Positions 55,001 to 62,066 of a DNA stretch of 64,000 bases are shown one piece after another; position 1 is the stretch's first letter, and each line of letters begins with the position of its first letter. The position numbers and the translations under genes were made by a program. Location: assembly GCF_900109665.1 (NCBI RefSeq), contig NZ_FOAO01000003.1:124001-188000 (forward strand), read 5' to 3'. This DNA comes from Blastococcus sp. DSM 46786 (GTDB lineage Bacteria; Actinomycetota; Actinomycetes; Mycobacteriales; Geodermatophilaceae). Below the pieces are notes generated by a model. That model was not told the origin of the DNA. It made no database searches and saw only the letters and a list, made by a program, of their open reading frames with translations.

Positions 55001-55345
55001 TTGGTCGAGCCGGACGCCCTGAAGCCCGAAGGCTCTCTGGTCGTCGTGGCCGGGCTGCCGCTGCCGGACCGACCCGAGAGTTCGACGGACGCGGCCGACA
55101 TGCACGACCTCCGGCGGTGTGCCGCCGATCTCGTCGTCGCCGGGGCGGACTACGCCGTCGTCCTGCCCAGCCTTCCGGCCACGGTCCTGACTCACTGCCT
55201 CAGCACGCTGACGGAAGCCCTGCGGCCTTCGGCACGGCTGTCCCCGCGGGCGGTGGGAGCGGCCGTGGACGCCATCCGGCAGGGGCTCCGGCAGTTCGAG
55301 CTGGCCGCAGAGCTCGAGGTGACGGAATTGCACGCACAAGGCTGA
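49040..55345 (+). CDS. Giant membrane-anchored P-loop NTPase with alpha-solenoid and degenerate CHAT-like C-terminus
   Basis: A 2101-residue protein. Residues 150-600 are helical repeats (alpha-solenoid). Residues 635-950 are a STAND/AAA-type NTPase with LGHGGVGKTTLLRF (Lys656) and VVMVLDTCEEL (Asp761). More helical repeats run to about 1700. Two transmembrane helices follow at about 1731-1755 (LIGVVVVVAVLLLVAAGAWL) and 1774-1795 (VLSFVAVVAALCWVVVRIV). The last 300 residues begin with a beta segment (RLHVEVTGENDVLGI), then MGLPWESLLGEEL, the LPWE opening typical of CHAT domains. The His/Cys pair is missing, so that domain is probably a catalytically dead partner of the active CHAT protein upstream. 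GTG at 49040 overlaps the previous stop. Confidence 0.82.
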   Translation: MTAPALAAATPLGDREWRVTELRSRVVRLGPEAVARLALPPLWTESIALRSGLFPGREELSAFLQECERHNWCARRPLQYHAGSAEEPAELLVTATVELLRAAAPDAVLVRAGHAALAALSRLSDAERAEAGRRLAPALDLLATSSVEGFGEFGRYSAGGVPPSHTSAGTGTPGRLRPDMPATELAAEATPLVGDLPGGALAELVRRCVEQAEVRSAARLLAAAARRLPGEEVRRLVEVLVARLPADDLSEQVALGHLATAAAIGDAVDRALELVQRLQSERLRARTLAGLAAMLVQRAGARPRVEQILQRLTRTVVQGSDVDLAAAADAVQQLTDAGAPGTAAPLVTLADRALENRTRRGSEVTALVRLASACARSGTGEQAGRFRTAALQAARAEGDPLVRAGALLQVLTDLPHETRPQVAQEALEAARGVVDTDDRAVLLARLVPHLQELVRTEALEELIGLCTPDDSRYMFWMPEAARKELLPLLDGLGSGLGRPRLADVARDVARRLVELSTVGAPERRERPGVPVVLPPTTRRWAVLASRLRPGDTTGTAVGDILLGQVESLLRSGATAEALRWVESARQLLPVVHGSYETSVLLAERRIEVEQRNQYDHRQLERFLERAEQVRAFEELLAARDDGAWALHYLGHGGVGKTTLLRFITAERAPRAGRVTARVDFDRLNPDFPLRRPGQLLLDLLTELEPFATGHLLHLYVTAREKLRHLEWWADEQDSRQDLALATERFCEYVSKLPRSVVMVLDTCEELTKYQPGGTSVPRLDAAFELLEKIHRRVPSLRVVLAGRRPLAASGPGWRIDSADLPAVPPVKDYLAVHEILGFTREEAIAYLTTVEDLPLDDPDVLDRLLARCVDPHEIAVIGGDPAGTRYSPFDLGLTAAAVRDDPHYAEVAPSEDVYVETRVRRRLGERWGGLLAVVTLLRRFDPDMLAAVVPPENLDDAWRELKATEWMTSAYDGALHRTFLEVDPGLQRRLEQYFRRPAHAAELERVRQGLGTALDRLVRATDLDELSIEAVEAALRTLDPGAAARLVECLTATVARDRAWMWAHTVFGRVLGAEGVLADPTAPARPGALLLYLTAASHMASATARTEEWLEVIRGAANHPDPVHGTWIRTVAALHVDPEDAEALAAGLSAVEQLLGAEPARATWLLGTCLSVLEMRASRTPDDELADRLVRTSEVLDRNGFHGVAALLLAEASSWVAEDGSRRLDLLRTAVRVVEQAAPAAEPASCVSADWTAPARAQERVRLQAVLAGVVGDRERWLSEALAASPPTDPDADRLAAALLDDWLGDAPVPVEILRAAAAALGERPPPAGGDRYAGVPPLRVALSRGWLAIGCGQKALHALGPRGRFATTAADQLALDLGRVDVARRLRLEEQDRRLRTSLCESRRPSEVPRVVEAVGLLDGRPPAPRRGADAADVHVLWRVSSTPSADLVQRVRYLAVAGARGEATTGPFERVASSLDADEARLVGDPSAPVRPITGERIDWQALAADVGQEQAARLLLRALAIEHLSPGERHEILERVLGGPRRPGPRRLAEWALEEGELLALRLTEPGAGLLRQAAVWFQDAGDPVGRLIATVGAELTAERGGRRPDLRAVDAALVAAQSVVPVLPSSVSALTRTGPTEVSGDWTGMLIRLTALARDSRLLRTETRTQRGYSSPELAVEGPRPGPMQEVAEVPSTVDSIRARAARPVGSPGRAAGPPTAAAGTASSGRGWVLIGVVVVVAVLLLVAAGAWLAYRGFSGAVSQQWPGAPTAVRVLSFVAVVAALCWVVVRIVTAGPTVNRLHVEVTGENDVLGIRASGFRKRRLLPTRHASAHVDLQLRGSGAGAWSSGGPPLAAQLRALAHPTAPLRVDVGSPPAAMGLPWESLLGEELRDLGPVRVHRSFIRSRNVRTSASPAPLSGRLAYAAPPEWVSLFQALRWDRVAEATGPVVVEPMTAAAPPGRGDIAVIVGVPIDSAVGPRLVVPSILLVEPDALKPEGSLVVVAGLPLPDRPESSTDAADMHDLRRCAADLVVAGADYAVVLPSLPATVLTHCLSTLTEALRPSARLSPRAVGAAVDAIRQGLRQFELAAELEVTELHAQG

Positions 55346-55384
55346 GGTCTGCCAGCGGCGACCGACCGGGGAAGAGGGGCTGTC

Positions 55385-56458
55385 ATGGGGTGGTGGGACG
55401 CGATCAAGCGGACGGGCCAGCGCGCCGCGAACCCGTACCTGGTGAGGGAGTTGCCCGACGAAAGCAGCCGGCCTCTGAAGGCGGACAGCGATTACCTCAG
55501 GGTGTGGTTGTGCGAGATGTTCCTGGCGCAGCGCTCGACGTTGCTCGCGCACTGGTTGCCGGCGGCTTCGGTGTCGGTCTCGCTGACCGTGGCCGGCCGG
55601 CCGACGCTCCAGGTCACCCGCATGTTGCGCCCGAAGCTGACGCCCAGCGACGGCGGAGTGGCGCTGCTCAACTACCCGGTCACCGACTTGCTCCCCTATC
55701 CCGGTGGCGTGCTGGAGATCGATGCTGCGCTCTTCGGCCTGCAGTCGGGCACGCGGCTCGACGTGGTCGTCGACGTCCTCCAGGCCGTGTCGCACTTGCC
55801 CATCCCCGCTGTCGACCAAGCGGTCACCGTTGCCCAGCAGGTGGCGACGGGGGCCCGCGACCTCGTCGCCGGGACCGACGGCCAGGTCCACCTCGACGTG
55901 CACCAGGGCTGGTCCAGTGCGCCGGAGAGGGATCCAGGACAGGCATCGAATTCCTCAGGCCTGCGCGGCACGTACCTCGCCGCCCTCCTGGCCACCGACG
56001 AGCAGGTCGATCCGGGGACGTTGCGCGTCGTGGACAACCGGCTGCACACCCTCAACGGCGGCGGCACGACCTCGCACCTGGTCGGCTGGGACTTCCTCCT
56101 CCTGCGGGTGGAGTCGCGATCCGAGCGGGACGACTTCTGGCTGCCCGAGCTCGAGGAGCAGTTCGGTCGCGCGGTGGATGCCCTGGAGCAGGGCATGCCC
56201 GAACTGGCTCAGAACTACCGGAGCGCGGCGGTCGCCATCGCCTGGAAGTCGCCGAACTTCACCTGGTCCGACCGGGACAGGATCATCACCGCCGTGCACG
56301 CCCGCTTCGACGCGCTGGCGAACAGGGGGAGGGGTGCCGCCGCGGCTCCAGCGCCTCAGGACCTGTCGGAGCTCGTGGAGATGTACGGAGACTCGGCAGA
56401 CGCGATCCGGGCCCACGGTCCCCTCACGGAGGAACAGGCATTCGCGGGCCGCGGGTGA
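55385..56458 (+). CDS. Uncharacterised protein closing the CHAT-NTPase operon
   Basis: A 357-residue soluble protein. Its first third reads LRVWLCEMFLAQRSTLLAHW and AASVSVSLTVAGRPTLQVTR, then DVVVDVLQAVSHLPIPAVDQ, with alternating strand and helix. The C-terminal part includes FWLPELEEQFGRAVDALEQG. I do not recognise the family. ATG at 55385 follows GGGAAGAGGGGCTGTC and lies 39 nt after the giant NTPase, so it is the fourth gene of this unit. It may be the effector or sensor adaptor of the CHAT system. Confidence 0.7.
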   Translation: MGWWDAIKRTGQRAANPYLVRELPDESSRPLKADSDYLRVWLCEMFLAQRSTLLAHWLPAASVSVSLTVAGRPTLQVTRMLRPKLTPSDGGVALLNYPVTDLLPYPGGVLEIDAALFGLQSGTRLDVVVDVLQAVSHLPIPAVDQAVTVAQQVATGARDLVAGTDGQVHLDVHQGWSSAPERDPGQASNSSGLRGTYLAALLATDEQVDPGTLRVVDNRLHTLNGGGTTSHLVGWDFLLLRVESRSERDDFWLPELEEQFGRAVDALEQGMPELAQNYRSAAVAIAWKSPNFTWSDRDRIITAVHARFDALANRGRGAAAAPAPQDLSELVEMYGDSADAIRAHGPLTEEQAFAGRG

Positions 56459-56662
56459 CCCGGCAGATCGACCGAGCGTGCGCTCGTCGAGCAGGCGCTC
56501 ACCGCGGCACGCAGGCGCCGTAGCCCTGGCACGTCTCCGCAGCACGGCTCGGGTGGCGTCGAGGTCGCATCCGTCGGACGAGTTCAGGTCCATCAGCACG
56601 ACGTCCGGGGACAGGCGCCCGGCGAGCGCGACGGCCTCCGACGTCGTCGCGCCTGAATGGGC
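56459..56662 (-). pseudogene. Response-regulator remnant (NarL/LuxR-type receiver)
   Basis: The minus strand reads SEAVALAGRLSPDVVLMDL, the phosphoacceptor-strand block of NarL-type receivers (usually EAVxLAxxLxPDVVLMDL), then SSDGCDLDATRAVLRR. A little further RGERLLDERTLGR matches the RAVAxGExLLDPxVTRRL linker before the HTH. The stretch between is deleted. A stop codon (56663-56665) lies immediately upstream of the receiver block and no N-terminus is present, so this is a decayed gene. Confidence 0.65.
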
Positions 56663-56993
56663 TCACCGGCTCGGCGTCGGCAGCTCCGTCCGGCACACGT
56701 CGGCCAAGCCGAGCGGCGGCGGCGTAGCACGCCCGCGGCCATGGGCGGGTTGGGTGGAAGCCGGCCGCGGTCGAGGGGGCAGGCACGGTTGGCCCGGTCC
56801 GGCCGGGTGTCCGGGCCACCTCGTGTCCCCGCCGGTCGACGGTGACCCGCAACGGTTGCTTCCCCTGGTGGGGAGTGGCCCCGGATGAGGCCCGGAGGCC
56901 GGTCCTCGAGGGTCGTCGACGGTTGGGGGCCTTCCCCGTGTCCCATGTCGCAGTCCACGAGGGGAGAAGCGACCGGGCGCAGCACCACTGAAG
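56663..56993. other. Non-coding stretch before the small membrane-protein gene
   Basis: About 330 bp with no credible frame. It may hold further pieces of the decayed two-component gene, but no motif is recognisable. It separates the NTPase operon from the convergent minus-strand gene. Confidence 0.4.
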
Positions 56994-57545
56994 TCAGTCC
57001 ACGCAGACGGGGGTCATGGTTTCCGCAACTATCTCGCCATCCACCTCGGCGTACAGATTGACCGGTTCCTCCTCGCAGTAGTCGAGGTGGGCGGTGAGAC
57101 CTTCCACTACTCGCAGATCTCCAGTGCTATCGGTGTCCACCCAGAGGGACAGGTTGTATGGATCGTCGAAGACGTGAATCTGAGTATCGGCCGGGAAACC
57201 TGAACCAACGATCGCCCACGGTTGGTAGAGGCCGACCTGCTCGGGAGTCACCGAGAGCACGGGCGGGGCCGGCAGCGCTGAGTCGTCCGAGTCTTGAACC
57301 GGCAGGTCCACCTGTGGTGCCGTCTCAGGCTGCATCGGAGGTGACGGCGCTGGAGAGTCAGGATGCGGGGTCGACTCCACCGTCTGCGGCGCGTCCGTGA
57401 GTGTTGACGCCGTGCGCGAGTCCGGCCTGACAAGTCCCGTCTGGATCATGGCAGTGATCACGGCGGCGACCGCTGCAATGAGCGCGCAGGTGATGGCCAC
57501 CCTGCCCCCGCCGCTTCCCCCTTCGGGCACTGAGGCCTCCTTCAC
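56994..57545 (-). CDS. Small single-pass membrane protein with an extracytoplasmic IPT/TIG-like domain
   Basis: A 183-residue protein. ITCALIAAVAAVITAMIQTG (residues 18-37) is a signal-anchor helix. A Pro/Ser/Thr-rich linker (SPAPSPPMQPETAPQ) follows, then a beta-sandwich-like domain beginning PVLSVTPEQVGLYQPWAIVG, which has the IPT/TIG feel of V-x-P-x-x-x-x-x-x-x-x-x-x-G-x-G-F. Two Cys in the domain (CEEEPVNLY and the end PVCVD) could form a disulphide, consistent with export. ATG at 57545 has GGGGAAG upstream. Its codon use appears less strictly GC3-biased than the flanking genes. Role unknown. Confidence 0.7.
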   Translation of the reverse strand: MKEASVPEGGSGGGRVAITCALIAAVAAVITAMIQTGLVRPDSRTASTLTDAPQTVESTPHPDSPAPSPPMQPETAPQVDLPVQDSDDSALPAPPVLSVTPEQVGLYQPWAIVGSGFPADTQIHVFDDPYNLSLWVDTDSTGDLRVVEGLTAHLDYCEEEPVNLYAEVDGEIVAETMTPVCVD

Positions 57546-58022
57546 CGCCAGGGACCTGACGCTGCCCCAGCGTCGGGGCAGACAGGTGGAGCAGGAGTCG
57601 ACACCAACCGCCCGAGGACGCGTCCGCTGCGGTCATGCTGATCCTTCCGAGGGGTCCACACAAGACCTCTCGACACATCGTCCCGACGGCCATCCTCCCG
57701 GAGTCATCCCACCCGGCCGGCCCCTCCTGCTCGCCAAGGGAGGAGGCCATGGCCGGCGAGGCCCAGCGAGTGCAGCGGGCATCCGCGCGGTCGGTCGCTG
57801 GGCAGAGGATGCGCCGATGGCCTGCCGTGGCCACCGCCGGCCGAGCATCCGGTCACCTGGGGAGGTGTGATCAAGGCTCGGTGTCCGAGGCGGGGACACG
57901 CTACATGCGCACACGTCTCGTTCCACGAAGCCAGGAGATTCCCTGACGACTTCCAGGCCGGCACCCGTCCTGTGAGAGCGGCGGCTGCAGACAGCGTGCT
58001 ACGGCGAGACTGCCTCCGGGCA
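57546..58022. other. Intergenic stretch with one dispersed repeat
   Basis: About 480 bp between two minus-strand genes. It contains the repeat at 57881-57915 near the 3' end of the SEC-C gene. No credible coding frame, RNA or promoter beyond the presumed upstream region of the 57545 gene is seen. Confidence 0.4.
57881..57915 (+). repeat. Dispersed intergenic repeat, copy 1 (GTGTCCGAGG type)
   Basis: Starts GTGTCCGAGGCGGGGACACG and continues CTACATGCGCACACG. GTGTC and GACAC can pair across the GC-rich loop, and a GCGCAC half-palindrome follows. Copies at 61689 and 63881 share nearly all positions in the same orientation. Confidence 0.75.
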
Positions 58023-60768
58023 TCAAGGCATCGCCGGAAGTTGGAGCAGTTCGCGCAGCCGATGCGGCCGCAGTCCGACCGCGCCGCTGGCCGGATCGAC
58101 GTGCGGAAAGCTGGCGATCAGCCGGGACAGCTCGTCGCGGCGGGTGGGGTCGGCAGCCGCCTCCTGCGGGGTGCGGCCGCCGAGCGCCGGTACGGGCTCC
58201 CTGCACCACGCGCGCTCCTGCTCGTCCAGCCACTCGAGCAGGATGTCGTCGGGCACCGTGGGCGACTCGGAGGCGGGGCGCGCGATCGCTGCCGACTCGA
58301 TCGGGCCACGCTCGTCGAGGACCAGCCGAGCGGCAGGGAGGTCGGAGCGGATGTCGGCCAGGCAGGCATCGAGCCGGGCGGCGGACATCGTCCGCACGGT
58401 GAGCGTGTCGTCCTGCAGGCGAAGCCAGGCCAGGACGGTGCGCGAAGCGGCTGTGGCCGCACCCTTCTCCGGCGCCGCGAACGACAGCCGCCGTCGTCGT
58501 CCCGCTCGTAGCGGTGGTCGAGCACGCTGCGTGCGGAAGACGGGTCGGGAACGCGAAACTCCGCGCGACAGTCCAGTAGGGGCTCGCCGTCCGTGGTGAT
58601 GAGCCGCGGCGGTCGGCGCAGGTCGGCGACGTACTCGAGCAGCGCAGGCCCGTCGTGCTGGTCCAGTAGTTCGAGCAGCGCCGCCTCGGTGCCGGGCGCC
58701 ACCGGGAAGAGGCCGCCGACGAACTGGTGCGTCTCGCCGTCGGGAACGATGCGGGCGCACACCAGCGTCCCGCTGCGGGCGGTGCGGCTGAAGGTCCGCT
58801 CCCGGACGTCGAGACGGTCACCGGTCCGGAGGTCCCGAACGGTGAGACCACGGCCGGGGACGACGTCGAGCACCTCGCAGACCGTCCGCTCGACCAGGGC
58901 CCACGAGGCGGCCAGCAGCGCCTCGTCGTCCGGTAGCAGCGGCCCTCGATCGTCGAGGAACCGCGGCCACCAGCCGCCCTCGTGCAGCACGGTGTCGGAC
59001 ACCAGTGGGTCCTCCAGCGCGTCGTCGATCGCGTCGGCGTCGGCGTCGGCGGAGACGAGGGCGAGCGCATGCTCGGACACCACCGACCGCACCTCGCCCC
59101 CGCGCCGCTCCAGATAGGCCACCGCCTTCCGGTACAGCCAGCCGACCCGGTCGGGCAGCGAAGGCTGCTCCGGGCGGTTCAGATGACACACCTTGTACTT
59201 GCGTCCCGATCCGCACCAGCACGGCTCGTTGCGGCCGAGCGACCGCTCCACCGGCGCTTCCGCGAACCGCTCCAGAACGGCCAGGTCCGGGCTGTCCTGT
59301 CGGGAGAATCCCAGCCGGCGCAGCCGTGCGACCGCAGCGACGGCGTTCCCGCGGTCGGACTCGTACCACGCGAGCCGGTCCTCTGCAGCCGGCCAACCGG
59401 GATCGGCACGGACGGCGGCCCGGAGCTGCGTCTCCGCGTCCTGAGCGGCACCCAGCCGCTCTGCCGCCGCCGCGGCCAACCAGTGCGCGACCGCCTGCTC
59501 CGCGGGTCGCGAGGTCAGTGCGAGCAGGCGGTCGGCGTGCACAGCGAGTCGGGCTGCGCGGTCCGCATCGTCGGACGTTCCGAGGAGCTCGTCGACGACC
59601 ACCTCCAGGACGGGCAGCGAGTACAGGTTCCGCAGCACCTCGTGCGCCGCCGTCCGGTCGGGGATGCCCTCGTCGAGAAGCTCGAGCGCCCGTCCCGCGG
59701 CGGACACCTCCGGGCCGGCGCCGAGCCGGTGGATGATCCGGTAGTGCCGGTCGGCGATGGCCGCCTGGCGCCACACGGACTCCTCGTGGGCGAAGCTGGC
59801 CCCGCGCAGCTCCAGGCCCGCCGCGACGGCGAGCTCGGTGAGCGGGGGCGCCGGCTGAGCGAACGCCCCCCGGTCGCGGACCAGCGTCGCGAGCAGCAGG
59901 TCCTCAGCGGGAACCGGCAGCCAGGGCTCCTCGACCTCGGTGTCGTAGGCGGCGCGCACCGTGCCGACCAGCTCGTCGGCGGCAGTGGGCTCGGAACTGA
60001 GAGCCGCGAGTGCGATCTCGCCGTCCGCCTGCGCTCGGACGGTGAGCAGCGAGCCGGCCGGAAACGAAGTCAGCCAGTCGCGGGGGCCGAGCCACCGTGG
60101 CAACCCGTCGTCCCCCACGCAGTCGTGGATGGCCTCGCCGTGGTGCTGCAGGCCGGTGCGTGCGAAGCCGGGCAGGTCCACGGCGAGCAGCACACCCGAC
60201 TCCCTCTCGTCGTCGGTGAGCCGATGGGTGAGGACGACACCGTCGAGCAGAGCGGGGACGTGGACCAGCAGGTCCGGCGCGAGCATCGCGATCGGGCTCT
60301 CGTCGTCCCGCAGCAGACCGTCGATGACCCGGTCGAGGAGCTGCTCGACCAGCGGGTCGTCGGGGGTCGCGCCGAGCTGCTCGATCACCAGCCGGTCGAC
60401 GTCGTCCGTCCCGACCGGCTGCCGCTCCCGGACGACGGCGACGACGTGCTGCTCGATCTCCTCGCCGGTCGGCACCGGCAGCCGGGCGAGCGCCGCGAGA
60501 TAGCCCTCCTCGTCGAGGTCGACCTCCGCGTCGGCGCCGGTCCCCAGGACGCGGTCAGCGTCAGGCGGAGCTGCCGGTGGACGGTCGCCCGGTCCAGTCC
60601 GGCGTCGAGCAGCCGGAGGGCGGTCCGCCACACCTCGGCGGGGTCGTCATCGGTGATCTGGCGAGCGAGCATCTCGCCGATCAACGCGCGGACCGCTCCC
60701 AGCGCAGCAGGCCCGTGCGATCCGGCATCGTCTGCGGCCGCCAGAAAGGCTGCTCGGGCGTCGTCCAT
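58023..60768 (-). pseudogene. SEC-C motif protein gene interrupted by two single-base frameshifts
   Basis: One protein can be followed through three frames. It opens MDDARAAFLAAADDAG from ATG 60768 down to about 60545, continues as GADAEVDLDEEGYLAALARL to about 58495, and ends in the frame giving RLSFAAPEKGAATAASR and LLQLPAMP (stop at 58023). Each junction needs one base inserted: near 60545 (CTGACC read as CTGGACC) and near 58496 (GGCGGCTG read as GGCCGGCTG). The central part holds the SEC-C zinc motif RNEPCWCGSGRKYKVCH, with helical repeat-like segments before it. Restored length is about 915 residues. Both shifts may be sequencing errors, or the gene may have recently decayed. Confidence 0.72.
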
Positions 60769-60856
60769 CGCAGTGATGCTAGGCGGCCGGCCCAGGTGCC
60801 CAGCAGGACGTCTCTCACGTGGACGCAACGCCGGAGTGTTAATCCCATGCAGATGG

Positions 60857-60862
60857 TAGCGT
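60857..60862 (+). promoter_or_regulatory. -10 hexamer of the toxin-antitoxin operon (leaderless transcript likely)
   Basis: TAGCGT matches TANNNT and ends 7 nt before the ATG at 60869, where transcription would start. No Shine-Dalgarno sequence precedes the ATG, which together suggests a leaderless mRNA. Confidence 0.5.
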
Positions 60863-60868
60863 CGTGGT

Positions 60869-61102
60869 ATGCGCACGACCATCGACAAGGCAGGACGTCT
60901 GGTCATCCCCAAGGAGTTGCGCGAGCGTGTCGGCCTGGGCCCAGGTGAGGTCGACATCCGCGTCGAGGGTGCGACGTTGCGGGTGGAACCGCTGGCCAGC
61001 GATCGGCTGACCGAGCGCAACGGTCGACTCACGGTGCCGGCAAGTGGCGATGCGCTCGATGACGATCGGGTCCAGTACCTGCGCGATGTCGACCAGCGGT
61101 AG
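60869..61102 (+). CDS. AbrB/MazE-type antitoxin
   Basis: A 77-residue protein. MRTTIDKAGRLVIPKELRER is the swapped-hairpin AbrB DNA-binding domain almost unchanged from the family consensus (KGRLVIPKxLRExLGL). The rest (VDIRVEGATLRVEPL and a charged tail) would wrap the partner PIN toxin. It precedes the PIN gene by 4 nt and normally represses its own operon together with the toxin. The start has no ribosome site, consistent with the predicted leaderless transcript. Confidence 0.9.
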   Translation: MRTTIDKAGRLVIPKELRERVGLGPGEVDIRVEGATLRVEPLASDRLTERNGRLTVPASGDALDDDRVQYLRDVDQR

Positions 61103-61106
61103 CTCC

Positions 61107-61514
61107 GTGCCCCACCTGCTCGACACCAGTGCCGCGATCGCCTTCCTCGTCCAGGATCACGAGCACCACGAGGCGACCTTCTCTGCGCTGGCCGATCGGC
61201 AACTCGGCTTGGCCGGCCACGCCGCGTTCGAGACCTTCTCGGTCCTGACCCGCCTGCCGTCGGCGTCCCGACTGGTCCCAGGGGCTGCGCACCGGCTATT
61301 GGCGACCAACTTCCCGCACAGTCGCTTCCTGAGCAGCGAGAAGACCGCCGTCCTGCTCGCGACGCTGGCCGACCTGCGCATCGCCGGCGGCTCGGTCTAC
61401 GACGCGCTGGTCGGGGCCGCGGCTGCCGAGCACGGGCTCACGCTGATCAGCCGCGACCGTCGTGCGCTCGACACCTACCGCGCACTGCACGTGTCGGTCG
61501 AGATGATCGATTGA
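61107..61514 (+). CDS. PIN-domain ribonuclease toxin (VapC-type)
   Basis: A 135-residue PIN protein. LLDTSAAIAFL carries the first Asp; HAAFETFSVLTRLP carries Glu of the second acidic position; ALVGAAAAEHGLTLISRDRR carries the last acidic cluster (SRDRRALDTY), preceded by SVYDALV with the third Asp. All acidic metal-binding positions are present, so it is likely active. Start choice is GTG 61107 (PHLLDTSAA) or ATG 61086, overlapping the antitoxin by 17 nt; GTG gives the usual VapC N-terminus. The pair forms a standard toxin-antitoxin module. Confidence 0.88.
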   Translation: MPHLLDTSAAIAFLVQDHEHHEATFSALADRQLGLAGHAAFETFSVLTRLPSASRLVPGAAHRLLATNFPHSRFLSSEKTAVLLATLADLRIAGGSVYDALVGAAAAEHGLTLISRDRRALDTYRALHVSVEMID

Positions 61515-62066
61515 GCGGGATGGACTCCGGGCTCAGCCAGCCGCTTGCCCATGAGGCAGCGACCAGCGGGCGGCGGAGAAGTGAGTCCACCCAGCCGGCC
61601 GTCATCGTCCTTCGCGCATCGAGCCGATGCGCCGACATCAGAACGGGGAGGCCCCCCGCCGACCCAGAAGCCGTGGGGGTCCAGCTCGGTGTCCGAGGGG
61701 CGACACGCTACGTGCGCACACGCCCTCCTCCGGGCCCCCGTCAGCCCTGACGGCCGTCGCCCCTCGCTGATGACCGTCTGCAGCACTCCGGGGTCGCCTC
61801 GATGCCCGCCACCACGCCCGCGAGGGTGGGCCCGACCCGCCGTGGAGGTCGAGCAGCCTCCACGGCAGGCCGGCGCAGTCGTCCTCCACCAGCACGACGG
61901 CGGGGCCCGGTCACCTCGGCGACCGGGGCCCGCCGTGGTGGGTTCGAGGGTGCTCATCGGATGCGTGTGCCGACCGGTCCGGCCGCGACGCTGCGACGGG
62001 GGGCGGGGGACGACGGACTCGACAGCCGTCCACCAGCCAGCGGCGGCGAGCGGTCGGCTGAAGCGC
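61515..62066. other. Intergenic stretch between the toxin gene and the acyl-CoA dehydrogenase gene
   Basis: About 550 bp between two convergent genes, with the dispersed repeat at 61689-61722. On the minus strand near 61890 a short VLVEDDCAGLPWRLLDLHGG-type piece looks like a possible old gene fragment, but it cannot be extended or assigned. No other feature is seen. Confidence 0.4.
61689..61722 (+). repeat. Dispersed intergenic repeat, copy 2 (GTGTCCGAGG type)
   Basis: GTGTCCGAGGGGCGACACGC then TACGTGCGCACACG. It shares GTGTC/GACAC ends and the GTGCGCAC palindrome with the other copies. Confidence 0.78.

Noticed and set aside
61800-61895. VLVEDDCAGLPW frame resembling a response-regulator start
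   Set aside because: The match does not extend beyond the first motif, and the frame shifts and ends without receiver-domain features.
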